A DNA stretch of 64,000 bases from Candidatus Hydrogenedentota bacterium (lineage in GTDB: Bacteria > Hydrogenedentota > Hydrogenedentia > Hydrogenedentales > JAEUWI01): the NCBI GenBank assembly GCA_019637335.1, contig JAHBVV010000011.1, positions 124,001 to 188,000 of the forward strand, in the 5' to 3' direction. Below the pieces are notes generated by a model that had not been told where the DNA came from, ran no database searches, and saw only the letters and a list, made by a program, of their open reading frames with translations. Made by a program: the position numbers and the translations under genes. Shown one piece after another: positions 27,042 through 35,381 of this stretch (the stretch's first letter is position 1; each line of letters starts with the position of its first letter).

Positions 27042-27920
27042 TTAAATACCCCAATCTTCCTGGGTTGGCGCAGGGCGCTCGGCGTCCCGGGCGCTCTTGG
27101 ATCGCTCCAGGCGCTTCTTCAGTTTTTCGCGCGCGCGCTCTGCCCGCTCTTCGATATCCCCGGCGGACGGAAGGCTCATGAGCACTTCTTCCGGGATGTC
27201 CAGATCTTTCTTCAGCTTCTTCAGGCACCGCTTCCGCTCCAGCAGCGCCTTCGACTCGTCGCGCTCCGTGGAAAACCGCTTTCGCGCGTCGGACTGGCGC
27301 GAACGAAGCGCCGAATAGATGTCCCCGCCAAGCAGGGCGGACACATCCACCTTCATTGCCTCCCGCTGCACATCCTCCGGACGCACCACATCGCCGTTGA
27401 TGGGGCCCTTCCGGTACTTGGGAAAGAGGATTGCCACCTCCGGGCACACCCGCGAGCAGGCCGGGCAGTCCGTCTTACAATTACTTTCATTCTGGACGCT
27501 GATCTTGTCGTGTTCATCCACCGCGTAGACGTCGAACAGGCAGAAACTGAGGCACTGCATGCAGTTCGTGCAGCGGTCGTAATCGATCACGGGAAACCAC
27601 GGCTTCCACGCCTCCAGCGCGCGCGCGCCGGACGCCTTACGCACGGTTCGGGCCAGATCCACGACCGCCTCGGGCGTCTGGCCGGCGATATCATGGTATT
27701 GAACGCCCTCGGACGCGGCCAGCGTGTCGGGCGCGGGGCCGAGCACCAGCATCGGGGAGCCAGCGGCGTCGTGCGCTTCGCCGTGCATCGGGCGGCTTAC
27801 CTCGAAACCGGCTTCCAACAGCGCGCACAGGGTCTCCGCGCGCATCTCGGGAGCCAGGCCCTCCCCGTGGAACACGACCCGCAGATTCAGCCCGTCGGTT
27901 TTGCTCGCCTGCGTCCTCAT
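27042..27920 (-). CDS. 2x[4Fe-4S] ferredoxin-domain protein
   Basis: The 292-aa protein has a Rossmann-like N-terminal ~105 residues and then cluster motifs C117-x2-C120-x2-C123-x3-C127 (RCTNCMQCLSFC) and C-x3-C-x2-C-x3-CP (CKTDCPACSRVCP), typical of 8Fe ferredoxins. A long charged coiled-coil-like tail follows (KALLERKRCLKKLKKDL, AERAREKLKKRLERS). ATG 27920 overlaps the preceding stop as ATGA. It is likely the electron conduit for the radical SAM protein or for the HdrA-N-like/lipoyl partners upstream; the tail may mediate docking. Cytoplasmic: no signal peptide or membrane segment. Confidence 0.82.
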   Translation of the reverse strand: MRTQASKTDGLNLRVVFHGEGLAPEMRAETLCALLEAGFEVSRPMHGEAHDAAGSPMLVLGPAPDTLAASEGVQYHDIAGQTPEAVVDLARTVRKASGARALEAWKPWFPVIDYDRCTNCMQCLSFCLFDVYAVDEHDKISVQNESNCKTDCPACSRVCPEVAILFPKYRKGPINGDVVRPEDVQREAMKVDVSALLGGDIYSALRSRQSDARKRFSTERDESKALLERKRCLKKLKKDLDIPEEVLMSLPSAGDIEERAERAREKLKKRLERSKSARDAERPAPTQEDWGI

Positions 27921-28297
27921 GTCCGTTCTCCGCAATGCGCGCACGGCGCCAGCAATCCATCCAGCACGTCTTCCGCGGAGTCGACCCGCATGTTGTGCAC
28001 CTCCGCCCCCTCGGCGGGCAGGGGCGCGCCCGCACCGTGAAACAGCCACCGCACCGCGCGTTCGTAACAGGCCGCAATCCGTATGTGCGGCGTGTCGGCC
28101 AGCCGCTTCAACGACGGATCCTGCCGGGCAGCCAGATCGCAAAGATCGGGAACAGCCTCAAACGGAACGCCGGAATCGGTCAGGCCCGCCAGGACAGCCC
28201 GCTTGACCTCGCGCGGCACGACATTCGCATACGTGCAATTGCAGAAAAGGATGCGCGGCGGCGCGGCGCTGGTTTCGGGGGCGTGTTCGTTGCTCAT
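27917..28297 (-). CDS. Small cysteine protein resembling the HdrA N-terminal domain
   Basis: The 126-aa protein has C19-N-C21 after a beta-strand (RILFCNCTYAN), C53 (PDLCDLA), C77 (IRIAACYERAVRWLF) and a terminal C119-A-H-C122. The order CxC ... LC ... V/IAAC-x3-(R)-x4-LF follows the N-terminal domain of heterodisulfide-reductase subunit A, which starts VCxCG and has a CS and an A(A/S)CSPRTHEPLF segment. The correspondence was made by eye and needs a profile search. Its ATG overlaps the GTPase stop and its stop overlaps the ferredoxin start, both by 4 bp, so all three are made together. A free-standing HdrA-N module with a ferredoxin and a lipoyl carrier suggests thiol/disulfide electron transfer. 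Confidence 0.6.
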   Translation of the reverse strand: MSNEHAPETSAAPPRILFCNCTYANVVPREVKRAVLAGLTDSGVPFEAVPDLCDLAARQDPSLKRLADTPHIRIAACYERAVRWLFHGAGAPLPAEGAEVHNMRVDSAEDVLDGLLAPCAHCGERT

Positions 28298-29436
28298 GCG
28301 CCGCTGCTCCCGCTGGCGATGCCGGCCGCGTCCCGGTGCACCGGCGTTGGCATGCCAGGCCGGAAACTCTCCAGGTGTTCGATAGACAGGGTCGCCTTGC
28401 TTGATGCCGACAGAGAAATCAGGGTGTCTTCCACGATTGCCCGAAGGGCATCCGGATCCATCTCCGCCCGAAGATTGAGAATCAGCGACCCCGAGGAGAC
28501 TGTTTCGTCCAGCGCCTCACGGAGTTCCGGCGCGGCATCCCCCCGCACCGCGCTCACCACCGAAAGCCGCCCGGCGATGTCGCCCGCGTCGAGCGTCATC
28601 TTCAAATGCGCGACCTCGCCGTCCGCGGCCAGCACGCGTTCCTGTATTGCGCGTGCAAGCTCCAGCAGAAGGCCGTCCGCCGGCACGCTTCGCTCCGCGC
28701 GTACCTGAACCGTGGCGTTCAACCAGCCCAGGAGCGCCTCGCCCGCGCCATACGTATCGTAATCCAGCTCCATCGCGGGGCGGCTGCCGCACTCCTCCGA
28801 GAGCACCTGTTCGAACCACGGCTCGAGGCCCATACCATCACGCGCCGCGCAGCAATGCACGGTCGCGTGGGGAAAACGCCGCCGGAATTCATCGGCCAGC
28901 CGCTCGCGCAGTTCGTCCGCCACGCTGTCGCACTTGTTAATGACGATAATATCGGCTTCTTCCAGCTGCTTCGTGTAAATGTACACGACCTTCTCGGAAA
29001 ACGCCCGCCCGGGCTCCAGCCCGAAAATCCGCGCCGCCCGCGACGGGTCCACCAACACGCTCAGCGGCGCAATGGTGAAGCGCTCGCCGTAGATGCGGCG
29101 CAGGGGATACGAAACCGTGGCGACCAGGTCGGTGCAGCTCCCCACCGGCTCCGCCAGAAACACATCCGGCGCCGCCGCGCGCGCCAGCTTCTCCGAGGCC
29201 TCCATCAGCGAATCAAAACGGCAGCAGAAGCATCCGCCCGCAATCTCCTCCACCGTGAAGCCGCGCGAACGCAACAGCGCCGTGTCCACCAGGCCCGTGC
29301 TCTGATCGTTGCTGATCAGCCCAACGCGCGCGCCGCGATCGGTGAGATAGCGCGCGAACGCCGCTATCGCCGTCGTCTTGCCCGCGCCGAGAAAGCCGCC
29401 GATCATGATGTAGCGTGGTTTTTCGGATTCCGGCAT
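28294..29436 (-). CDS. CobW/G3E-family GTPase metallochaperone
   Basis: The 380-aa protein has Walker A GGFLGAGKTT (residues 13-22), the family metal motif C69-F-C71-C72 in GGCFCC, a switch-type LAEPVGSCTDL, and NKCD for guanine recognition, i.e. a complete G3E core. A C-terminal ~130-residue domain is less conserved. I choose ATG 29436, which has GAGGAG ten bases upstream; ATG 29445 is too close to that site and TTG 29454 precedes it. G3E GTPases insert or deliver Zn, Co or Ni to target enzymes. Here the client may be one of the cysteine-rich operon partners. It overlaps the small HdrA-N-like gene by 4 bp. Confidence 0.88.
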   Translation of the reverse strand: MPESEKPRYIMIGGFLGAGKTTAIAAFARYLTDRGARVGLISNDQSTGLVDTALLRSRGFTVEEIAGGCFCCRFDSLMEASEKLARAAAPDVFLAEPVGSCTDLVATVSYPLRRIYGERFTIAPLSVLVDPSRAARIFGLEPGRAFSEKVVYIYTKQLEEADIIVINKCDSVADELRERLADEFRRRFPHATVHCCAARDGMGLEPWFEQVLSEECGSRPAMELDYDTYGAGEALLGWLNATVQVRAERSVPADGLLLELARAIQERVLAADGEVAHLKMTLDAGDIAGRLSVVSAVRGDAAPELREALDETVSSGSLILNLRAEMDPDALRAIVEDTLISLSASSKATLSIEHLESFRPGMPTPVHRDAAGIASGSSGA

Positions 29437-29496
29437 GGATGCCATGCTCCTCAATAACAGCCCCGGCCGGCGCGCGGCCGGCCGGTGGGTAATGGG

Positions 29497-29973
29497 TCAC
29501 TTGAGCGCGTCGTCGCCCATCATTGTGTCGATTGACGTATCGAGAACGGCCATGTAGGCGGCGCGATCCAGGCAGTCGGGTCCCGGCGCGCCTTCCACGC
29601 GGTAAAGCCACCCGGCCTGGTGCGGATCGCGCCCCAGCAGGTCGATCCGGTCCAGCAGCGCGGGGTTGACCCCACGGAAGACGCCGTCCATCGGGGTGTA
29701 GATATCGCTCACCGCCTTGAAGCCCTCGAGCCAGCCAATGCCCTGGCCGCGCGCTATCACGTCGCCCGGTTGCGCCTCAAATTCCAGCTCCACCGGCTCG
29801 CCCAGCATGCGCATGGCGAACTGGGTATAGCCGATGTGCCAGATCTCGCCTTCCTCATGCCGTAGCCAGGCGTGCGCCGGCGTATAAAGGCAGTCGTCAT
29901 ACAAACGCGTCGAAAAACGCGCGCGTCGGTAGCGGATCGGCCCGGAGCCGGCTGTGGGTACTACGTGTGCCAT
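29497..29973 (-). CDS. GcvH-like lipoyl carrier protein
   Basis: The 158-aa protein has the fold signature of glycine-cleavage H protein: YTPAHAWLRHEEGEIWHIGYT at residues 30-50, GEPVELEFEAQPGDVI, and the lipoylation site WLEGFK86AVSDIYTPMDG, where the family normally has ES-x-K-A-x-SDIY. N- and C-termini are longer than in normal GcvH (~125-130 aa). No gcvT, gcvP or lipoamide dehydrogenase gene is near. Instead it heads the operon with CobW, HdrA-N-like, ferredoxin and radical SAM genes. That resembles the lipoate-binding proteins (LbpA) of sHdr systems more than glycine cleavage. I infer a dedicated dithiol carrier. Confidence 0.8.
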   Translation of the reverse strand: MAHVVPTAGSGPIRYRRARFSTRLYDDCLYTPAHAWLRHEEGEIWHIGYTQFAMRMLGEPVELEFEAQPGDVIARGQGIGWLEGFKAVSDIYTPMDGVFRGVNPALLDRIDLLGRDPHQAGWLYRVEGAPGPDCLDRAAYMAVLDTSIDTMMGDDALK

Positions 29974-30326
29974 GTTACTCGCGTGTGGACTGCGCGGAAT
30001 GGGCCCGTACAGTGTCGGATACGCCGCCGGCGCGCCGCGCCGAAAAACGTATAGCGCTATCGCGCCGTCCGGTTCGTTGCTGCCAGCTGCGGCGCGGCGC
30101 GTACCGCCAGTAAATCAGAAACCGAAAGCCGGATCAAGTCCCCATCAAACGGGAAACAGACATTCGTGTCTGTGATTCTGCACTCAAAGTTCATTCCTGC
30201 CGGGACAGCCTCACGCGTTGAGCCCACGCCGGCTCTCCCAAACCGCAATCCGCCACATACCGGACCCGCCCCGCAATATGCTATTATCGCGCTTTCACGA
30301 TGACCCCCGCGTTCACTGGAGATCCC
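29974..30326. other. Divergent intergenic region between the GcvH-operon and gltX
   Basis: Contains a perfect hairpin ACAGACA-TTCG-TGTCTGT (30156-30173) and a TATTAT hexamer at 30281-30286 that could be a -10 for gltX, without a convincing -35. No obvious promoter for the minus-strand operon could be picked out. No coding frame is credible. Confidence 0.45.
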
Positions 30327-31805
30327 ATGAGTACCGTTCGCTGCCGCATTGCGCCCTCGCCCTCCGGCTTCCTGCACATTGGCACCGCCAAAATGGCCCT
30401 GTTCAACTGGCTCTTCGCCCGCAAGACCGGCGGCGCGTTCATCCTGCGCCTCGAAGACACCGACGCGGAGCGCACCGACGAAGCCTTCGTTCAGGCCATG
30501 TGCGAGGGCTTTAAATGGCTCGGCATTCACTGGGACGAGGGGCCCCCGTTCGGCGATGAACCCGCCCGTGGCGAATTCGGCCCCTACCGCCAGTCCGAGC
30601 GCAAGGCCCAGCACCAGGAAATGGGCCACAAACTGCTCGCCAGCGGCGCGGCCTACCGCTGCTTCTGCACAAAAGAGGCCCTCGACGCCGAGCGCGAAGC
30701 CGCCCTGGCCGAAAAACGACCGCGCCGCAAGTGCCCCTGCCGCGATCTGGACCCCGCCGCCGCCGAGGCCCGCCAATCCGAGCCGCACACGGTCCGTTTC
30801 AAAGTGCCCGAAGGCCAGACGGTGGTGGAGGATCTCGTTCAGGGAACCGTGCGCACCGATAACCGCGAACTGGACGATTTTGTCATTCTGAAGCCCAACG
30901 GCGACCCGATCTTCCACCTGGCGGTCGTCGCGGACGACATCCTCATGGGCATTACCCACGTGATCCGCGGCGATGACCACCTGACGAACACGGCCCGCCA
31001 CGTCCTGCTTTTCGACGCCCTCGGCGCGAAACGTCCGACCTTTGCCCACCTGCCCATGGTGCTCGACGAGGCCGGCAAGAAGTTCAGCAAGCGCCTCCAC
31101 GGAGCCAACGTGCTCGACTGGCGTGACGACGGCTACCTCCCCGAGGCGCTCATCAATTACGTCGCGCTCCTCGGCTGGACGCCCGCCGAGGAGAACCGCG
31201 AGCTCTTCACCATCGCGGAACTCACCGATGCCTTTGACCCGGCGCGCTGGAGCAAGTCCGCCGCGCGCTTTGACCGGAAGAAGCTGGACTGGCTCAACGG
31301 CCAGCACATCCGCGCGCTCCCCCTGCCGGTCCTGAAGGAACGCCTGGTGGCTGTCCTTACCGCCGCCGGATTCGAGGTCGCCGTGCGGGATGACGCCTGG
31401 CTGCTGTCACTCGCGGAAATTACGCGCGAAAAACTGGCCACGCTCAACCAAATCGTCGAGCAAGCCGATTTCTTTTTCCAGGAAATCGCGGAATACGAGG
31501 AAAAGCCGGTAAAGAAACTCTGGCAGGTAGACGGCGCCGCCGATCTCATGGACCAGCTCATCGCCTGCATGGAGGGCGTGACCGGCTGGGACCGCGAGGC
31601 ATTGAAGGCCGCCTACCACGATCTTGCCGAGGCCAGCGGGGCCGGGCTGGGCAAACTCGTTCACCCCACCCGCCTGGCGCTCACCGGCAAGTCGATAGGC
31701 CCGGGGCTCTTCGAACTGGCGGAACTGCTTGGGCGGGAAGCGTGTATCGCCCGTTTGCGGCAAGCGCGGGCCTACATCGAGACCATCCCGCCGCCCGGCG
31801 CTTGA
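30327..31805 (+). CDS. gltX: Glutamyl-tRNA synthetase
   Basis: The 492-aa protein charges tRNA with glutamate. The class I signatures are PSPSGFLHIGTAK (H17-I-G-T) near the N-terminus and GKKFSKR near residue 254, corresponding to KMSKS. RLEDTDAERT and a zinc-type CFC...CPC pair are as in bacterial GluRS. The C-terminal anticodon-binding helical domain is complete. I use ATG 30327; the in-frame ATG at 30300 would add nine residues ahead of the conserved start. The gene stands alone, divergent from the GcvH-led operon. With no glnS in view, it may be discriminating or non-discriminating. Confidence 0.95.
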   Translation: MSTVRCRIAPSPSGFLHIGTAKMALFNWLFARKTGGAFILRLEDTDAERTDEAFVQAMCEGFKWLGIHWDEGPPFGDEPARGEFGPYRQSERKAQHQEMGHKLLASGAAYRCFCTKEALDAEREAALAEKRPRRKCPCRDLDPAAAEARQSEPHTVRFKVPEGQTVVEDLVQGTVRTDNRELDDFVILKPNGDPIFHLAVVADDILMGITHVIRGDDHLTNTARHVLLFDALGAKRPTFAHLPMVLDEAGKKFSKRLHGANVLDWRDDGYLPEALINYVALLGWTPAEENRELFTIAELTDAFDPARWSKSAARFDRKKLDWLNGQHIRALPLPVLKERLVAVLTAAGFEVAVRDDAWLLSLAEITREKLATLNQIVEQADFFFQEIAEYEEKPVKKLWQVDGAADLMDQLIACMEGVTGWDREALKAAYHDLAEASGAGLGKLVHPTRLALTGKSIGPGLFELAELLGREACIARLRQARAYIETIPPPGA

Positions 31806-31965
31806 CCTGAACGGGCGGCCGGCTGAATTCATGAAAGGGATTGGACACGCGCCATTTCGCGACACCAACATTGGCTCCGGGCGGTCTGTAACGTAATACC
31901 CGGGGGAGCGCCGGCCCGGACGGCCATCGTATTGGCGCCATCACGTGCAAGGAGAGAATGGGAGT

Positions 31966-32943
31966 ATGACCAACAGTGTAATTGTCGGCGTCGATCTCGG
32001 CGGAACCAACGTAAAGACCGCGATGGTCTCCTGGGACAAGCAGGTCCTCGCGAAGGACTCCCGCCCGACCAACGCCAACGAGGGCCCGGAAGCGGTTTTT
32101 GACGCGATTGAATCGAGCGTGCGCGACCTGCTCGGCCAGTCCGACCTGCGCCCGGAAGAGGTCATGGCCGTTGGTATCGGCGCGCCCGGCCCCATGGACT
32201 GGCGCACGGGAGTGGTCTACAGCCCCCCCAACCTTCCCGGCTGGGAGAACGTGCCCCTGGCGGAGATCATGCGCGAACGCCTCGGCGTGCCCTGCTATGT
32301 CGAGAACGACGCCAACGTCGCCTGTTACGGCGAGTTCTGGCTGGGCGCGGGCCAGGGCACCCAGAACATGGCCCTGCTCACGCTCGGTACCGGCGTGGGC
32401 GGCGGCGTGGTCGTATTCGGTATGCTCCTGCGGGGCGAGGACGGGACCGCCGCGGAGCTCGGCCATCTGAAGATCCAGCGCGACGGGCGCCCCTGTGGCT
32501 GCGGAAGCCGGGGCTGCCTCGAGCAGTACGGCTCCGTTACCGGCATGGTCCTCACCGCCCGGGAAGGCCTCGAAAGCGGTCGCGAATCCGCGCTGCGCGA
32601 AATGTGCGGCGGCGACTTCGACGCCATTACGGGCAAGATGATCAGCGACGCCGCCGCCCGCGGCGACGCGTTCGCCCGCTGGGTCGTCGAAGAGACGGCC
32701 ACCTGGATCGGCCTCGGCATCTCCAGCATCATCAACTATCAGAATCCCGAGAAAGTCGTGCTCTGCGGCGGCATGATCGCGGCGGGCGATTTGCTGCTCG
32801 AACCGGTTCGCCGGGTCGCCCGCGAAAACGCCTTCCCCGTTCCCGCAAAGCGCTGCCAGATCGTTCTGGCCGGTCTGGGTTCCGATTCCGGCGTGCTGGG
32901 CGCCGCGGGCTGCGCGCTTTCCCGATTCGAAAGCAATTTCTGA
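31966..32943 (+). CDS. ROK-family sugar kinase (glucokinase-like)
   Basis: The 325-aa product starts at ATG 31966, ten bases after AAGGAGAG. It has the phosphate-1 motif VGVDLGGTNVKTA, the sugar-binding segment VENDANVACYGE, GTGVGGG, the zinc motif GHxxxxxxGRPCGCGSRGCLEQ and a closing ATP site (VLCGGMI). ROK kinases with this CGCGxxGC zinc set phosphorylate glucose, N-acetylglucosamine or allose. The PfkB kinase follows 39 bp later on the same strand, so they probably form one transcript feeding glycolysis from sugars freed by the exported hydrolases. Confidence 0.9.
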   Translation: MTNSVIVGVDLGGTNVKTAMVSWDKQVLAKDSRPTNANEGPEAVFDAIESSVRDLLGQSDLRPEEVMAVGIGAPGPMDWRTGVVYSPPNLPGWENVPLAEIMRERLGVPCYVENDANVACYGEFWLGAGQGTQNMALLTLGTGVGGGVVVFGMLLRGEDGTAAELGHLKIQRDGRPCGCGSRGCLEQYGSVTGMVLTAREGLESGRESALREMCGGDFDAITGKMISDAAARGDAFARWVVEETATWIGLGISSIINYQNPEKVVLCGGMIAAGDLLLEPVRRVARENAFPVPAKRCQIVLAGLGSDSGVLGAAGCALSRFESNF

Positions 32944-32982
32944 CGCCGTGAAGCAGCGCTGCGAAACCCAATCGAAGAAGCC

Positions 32983-33915
32983 ATGATTTTATCGGTTACG
33001 CCCAACCCTTGCGTGGATAAGACGGTTTTTCTGGACGAAATGGCTGTGGGCAAGAAGAATGTCGCCCGCCGCGTCACCTGTATCCCCGGCGGCAAGGGCA
33101 ACAACGTCGCCCGGGTCGTCAAGGCCCTCGGCGGGCAGAGCGCGGCCCTGGTTCTCGTCGGCGGAGCCCCCGGCCAGCACGTGGTCGACATGATAGAGCG
33201 CGACGATGGCGTGACCTGCCATCCGGTATGGGTGGCCGAGCAAACGCGCACGATCACGACCGTCCTCGAAGAGACCCCCCACCGCCAGACGCCCCTGTTT
33301 GAGCCCGGTCCCCGGGTGACGCCCGCGGAGCGCGACGCCTTCGTGGCGGCAGTTCTGGATCGCCTGCCGGACATCGACGTGCTCACACTCAACGGCACGG
33401 TGCCCGACCCGATCCTGGCGGACGCCTACGCCGAAATCATCCCGGAGGCCAACGCGGCCGGCATCTACACCATCCTCGACACCCACGGCCCGGAACTGGC
33501 CCTCGGCGTGGCCGCGCGCCCGTTCATGGTCAAGCCCAATGAAAGCGAGGCCGCCGAACTTGTGGGATTTCCGCTGGACAGCGACGAGGCCCGCTGGCGC
33601 GCCGTGGCGTACTTTCACGATCACGGGATCCGGCTGGTCGCGCTCTCACTGGGCGCCGAAGGCCTGCTGCTTTCGGATGGACGCGAACGGTTGCGCGTCA
33701 CGCCGCCCCTGATTGACGAAGTGAACGCCGTGGGCTCCGGCGATGCGCTTGTTGGCGCCATGGCCCTGGGGCTGCTCGAAATGTGGCCGCTTGACCGCCT
33801 CGCAACCTGGGGCGCGAGCGCCGGCGCCGTGAACGCCATGCAGTGGGACATCGGCCGCGTCACACGCCCCGAAGTCGAGGCCCTGGCCGGGCGCGTGACC
33901 GTAAAGCGCTGCTGA
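32983..33915 (+). CDS. PfkB-family kinase (1-phosphofructokinase/tagatose-6-phosphate kinase type)
   Basis: The 310-aa protein has ILSVTPNPCVDKTVFL at the N-terminus, the substrate loop PGGKGNNVARV (signature 1), KPNESEAAEL, and the ATP/anion-hole signature NAVGSGDALVGA with its catalytic Asp. The TPNP start and GGKGxNVAR point to the FruK/LacC subgroup acting on phosphorylated ketohexoses. It lacks a PTS partner here, so tagatose-6-phosphate or fructose-6-phosphate are as likely as fructose-1-phosphate. It ends convergent with the His-rich membrane protein gene. Confidence 0.88.
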   Translation: MILSVTPNPCVDKTVFLDEMAVGKKNVARRVTCIPGGKGNNVARVVKALGGQSAALVLVGGAPGQHVVDMIERDDGVTCHPVWVAEQTRTITTVLEETPHRQTPLFEPGPRVTPAERDAFVAAVLDRLPDIDVLTLNGTVPDPILADAYAEIIPEANAAGIYTILDTHGPELALGVAARPFMVKPNESEAAELVGFPLDSDEARWRAVAYFHDHGIRLVALSLGAEGLLLSDGRERLRVTPPLIDEVNAVGSGDALVGAMALGLLEMWPLDRLATWGASAGAVNAMQWDIGRVTRPEVEALAGRVTVKRC

Positions 33916-33926
33916 TCCGACCCACC

Positions 33927-34478
33927 TTACGGCGCGGGGGGCGCCTCTTCCGCCGCCTCTTCCGCCGGCGCTTCCGATGGCGTCTCCGCGGCCGTGGGCT
34001 CCGATGGCGCGTCCGGCGTTTCGGGTGTCGCAGTCCCCACGGACGCGGCACGGTCCGCGGGCGGCGGGCCGGCGTGCCAGTGGTTGTGGTCCGGATTGAA
34101 ATGCTGGTTCGTCAACGGATCGTATTGCCACGGCTCGGGGTTGGGGATGTCCGGCGCGGATACCGGAGCCATCCCTTCATGCCCTTCCGCGGGCGGGCGG
34201 CCCGAGTGCCAGTGCCGGTGATTCGGGTCCCAGTGCCGGTTCGTCTCCGGATCGTACTGCCACGCGGTCGGCGCGGCTTTTACCGGCTCGGGAGCGAGCC
34301 GGATCGGCTCGCTCGGGCGCTGGCGAAGGGCCACCACCGCGGCAAAGCCGCCCACAACCAACACAATAGAAGCGACCCCGGCCAGGATCCAGCGGGTAAA
34401 CGGATCGCCAGAAGGCGCGGGAGACTCGGCGGGCCCCGGGTTCTCCGGAGCGATAATCTGCTTCTTCTTGCGGGACAT
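33927..34478 (-). CDS. Membrane-anchored protein with His/Trp-rich WQYDP repeats
   Basis: The 183-aa protein starts at ATG 34478 and is not a recognised family. Residues 1-~25 are basic (MSRKKK), ~27-50 are one transmembrane helix (WILAGVASIVLVVGGFAAVVAL), and the exported part has two copies of a ~24-residue unit: WQYDPETNRHWDPNHRHWHS and WQYDPLTNQHFNPDHNHWHA, each followed by a GRPP/GPPP turn. The tail is an Ala/Glu/Pro-rich low-complexity stretch. The regular H-x-H-W-H spacing suggests a metal-binding or cell-wall-associated role, which is inference. It converges on the PfkB gene with 11 bp between the stops. Confidence 0.75.
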   Translation of the reverse strand: MSRKKKQIIAPENPGPAESPAPSGDPFTRWILAGVASIVLVVGGFAAVVALRQRPSEPIRLAPEPVKAAPTAWQYDPETNRHWDPNHRHWHSGRPPAEGHEGMAPVSAPDIPNPEPWQYDPLTNQHFNPDHNHWHAGPPPADRAASVGTATPETPDAPSEPTAAETPSEAPAEEAAEEAPPAP

Positions 34479-34676
34479 GGGTATTCCTGACTCCTGATTC
34501 ATGTGTGTTTGGCATGGATCCTGTCTGAATTTGCGCGAAAAACCCGTGGTTCTCGCGCCGTCTTGACCGCCGCTCGGAAGTCCATTCAAAACCCGAATAC
34601 CTTCTCCATGCGCCTCCAAATGCGCGATCAAGCCTCGCTAGCGTATCGATTTCAGGCTCCAGTTGCAAGGAAACGA

Positions 34677-34706
34677 TTCACCTCCATCGGAATTACAGGG
34701 TATAAT
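34677..34706 (+). promoter_or_regulatory. Promoter of the PilZ gene
   Basis: A perfect TATAAT at 34701-34706 has TTCACC 18 bp upstream (34677-34682, four of six matches). It lies 65 bp before the PilZ start codon. Confidence 0.5.
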
Positions 34707-34770
34707 CCAGGTGAGTCGAGCGTTTTTCGCCACCCTCATCCTCTGAAGTCGGAACTTAGAAGGAGTACCC

Positions 34771-35148
34771 ATGCCCCCAGGCTACAACCAGCGCAACTAC
34801 ACCCGAATTCTGGCCGATATGCCCGTCACCTTTGTGGCGCACGGTTCGGTCGAAACCGATGGCGTGCTCGCGGACATTTCCGCCGGCGGGCTTCGCATTG
34901 AATCCACCCACCCGCTTCCCGTTGGAACGCTGGTCACATGCAGCTTCTATGGAAGCAACCACACCCTTATCGACGTTCGCGGCGAGGTGTGCGCCGTGGA
35001 TGGCGTCGGATTCGGCGTCCGGTTGACCGGCTACGACGTGGTATCCTACAGCCATCTCAAGTCCCTGCTCATCAGTCTTGCGGACGACCCGCACGCCGTC
35101 GAAAACGAGATCCTGCTGAATCTCGACGTCCTGCCGGAGCCCGACTGA
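34771..35148 (+). CDS. PilZ-domain protein (c-di-GMP receptor type)
   Basis: The 125-aa protein starts at ATG 34771, seven bases after AAGGAG. It is essentially one PilZ domain: YTRILADMPVTFVAHG with the leading Arg, then DGVLADISAGGLRIES, equivalent to the conserved DxSxGG, and closing beta strands (VGFGVRLTGYDVVSYSHL). The N-terminal motif has a single Arg rather than the RxxxR pair, so cyclic-di-GMP binding may be weak. It stands alone with its own promoter. Confidence 0.82.
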   Translation: MPPGYNQRNYTRILADMPVTFVAHGSVETDGVLADISAGGLRIESTHPLPVGTLVTCSFYGSNHTLIDVRGEVCAVDGVGFGVRLTGYDVVSYSHLKSLLISLADDPHAVENEILLNLDVLPEPD

Positions 35149-35381
35149 TCCGTCCCGTCTTGCTAACCTCGCGCTAACGCGCGGTTTAGCGGCCACGCCG
35201 CGCCGTCAAAACTTGCCTTTCTGGCCCGCCAGCCGGTACAATTCCGCGTCCCGTCGTGTTTCCTCCCGCGCCTTTGCCGCCGCCTGATCCCTGCCCCGTG
35301 CCGGCCTGGGTCGGGGGAGGAGGGCGGCACGCTACCGAAATCAGGGTTCCGCCAGCGGCGGCCCAGGAGAATACCCCCCGC

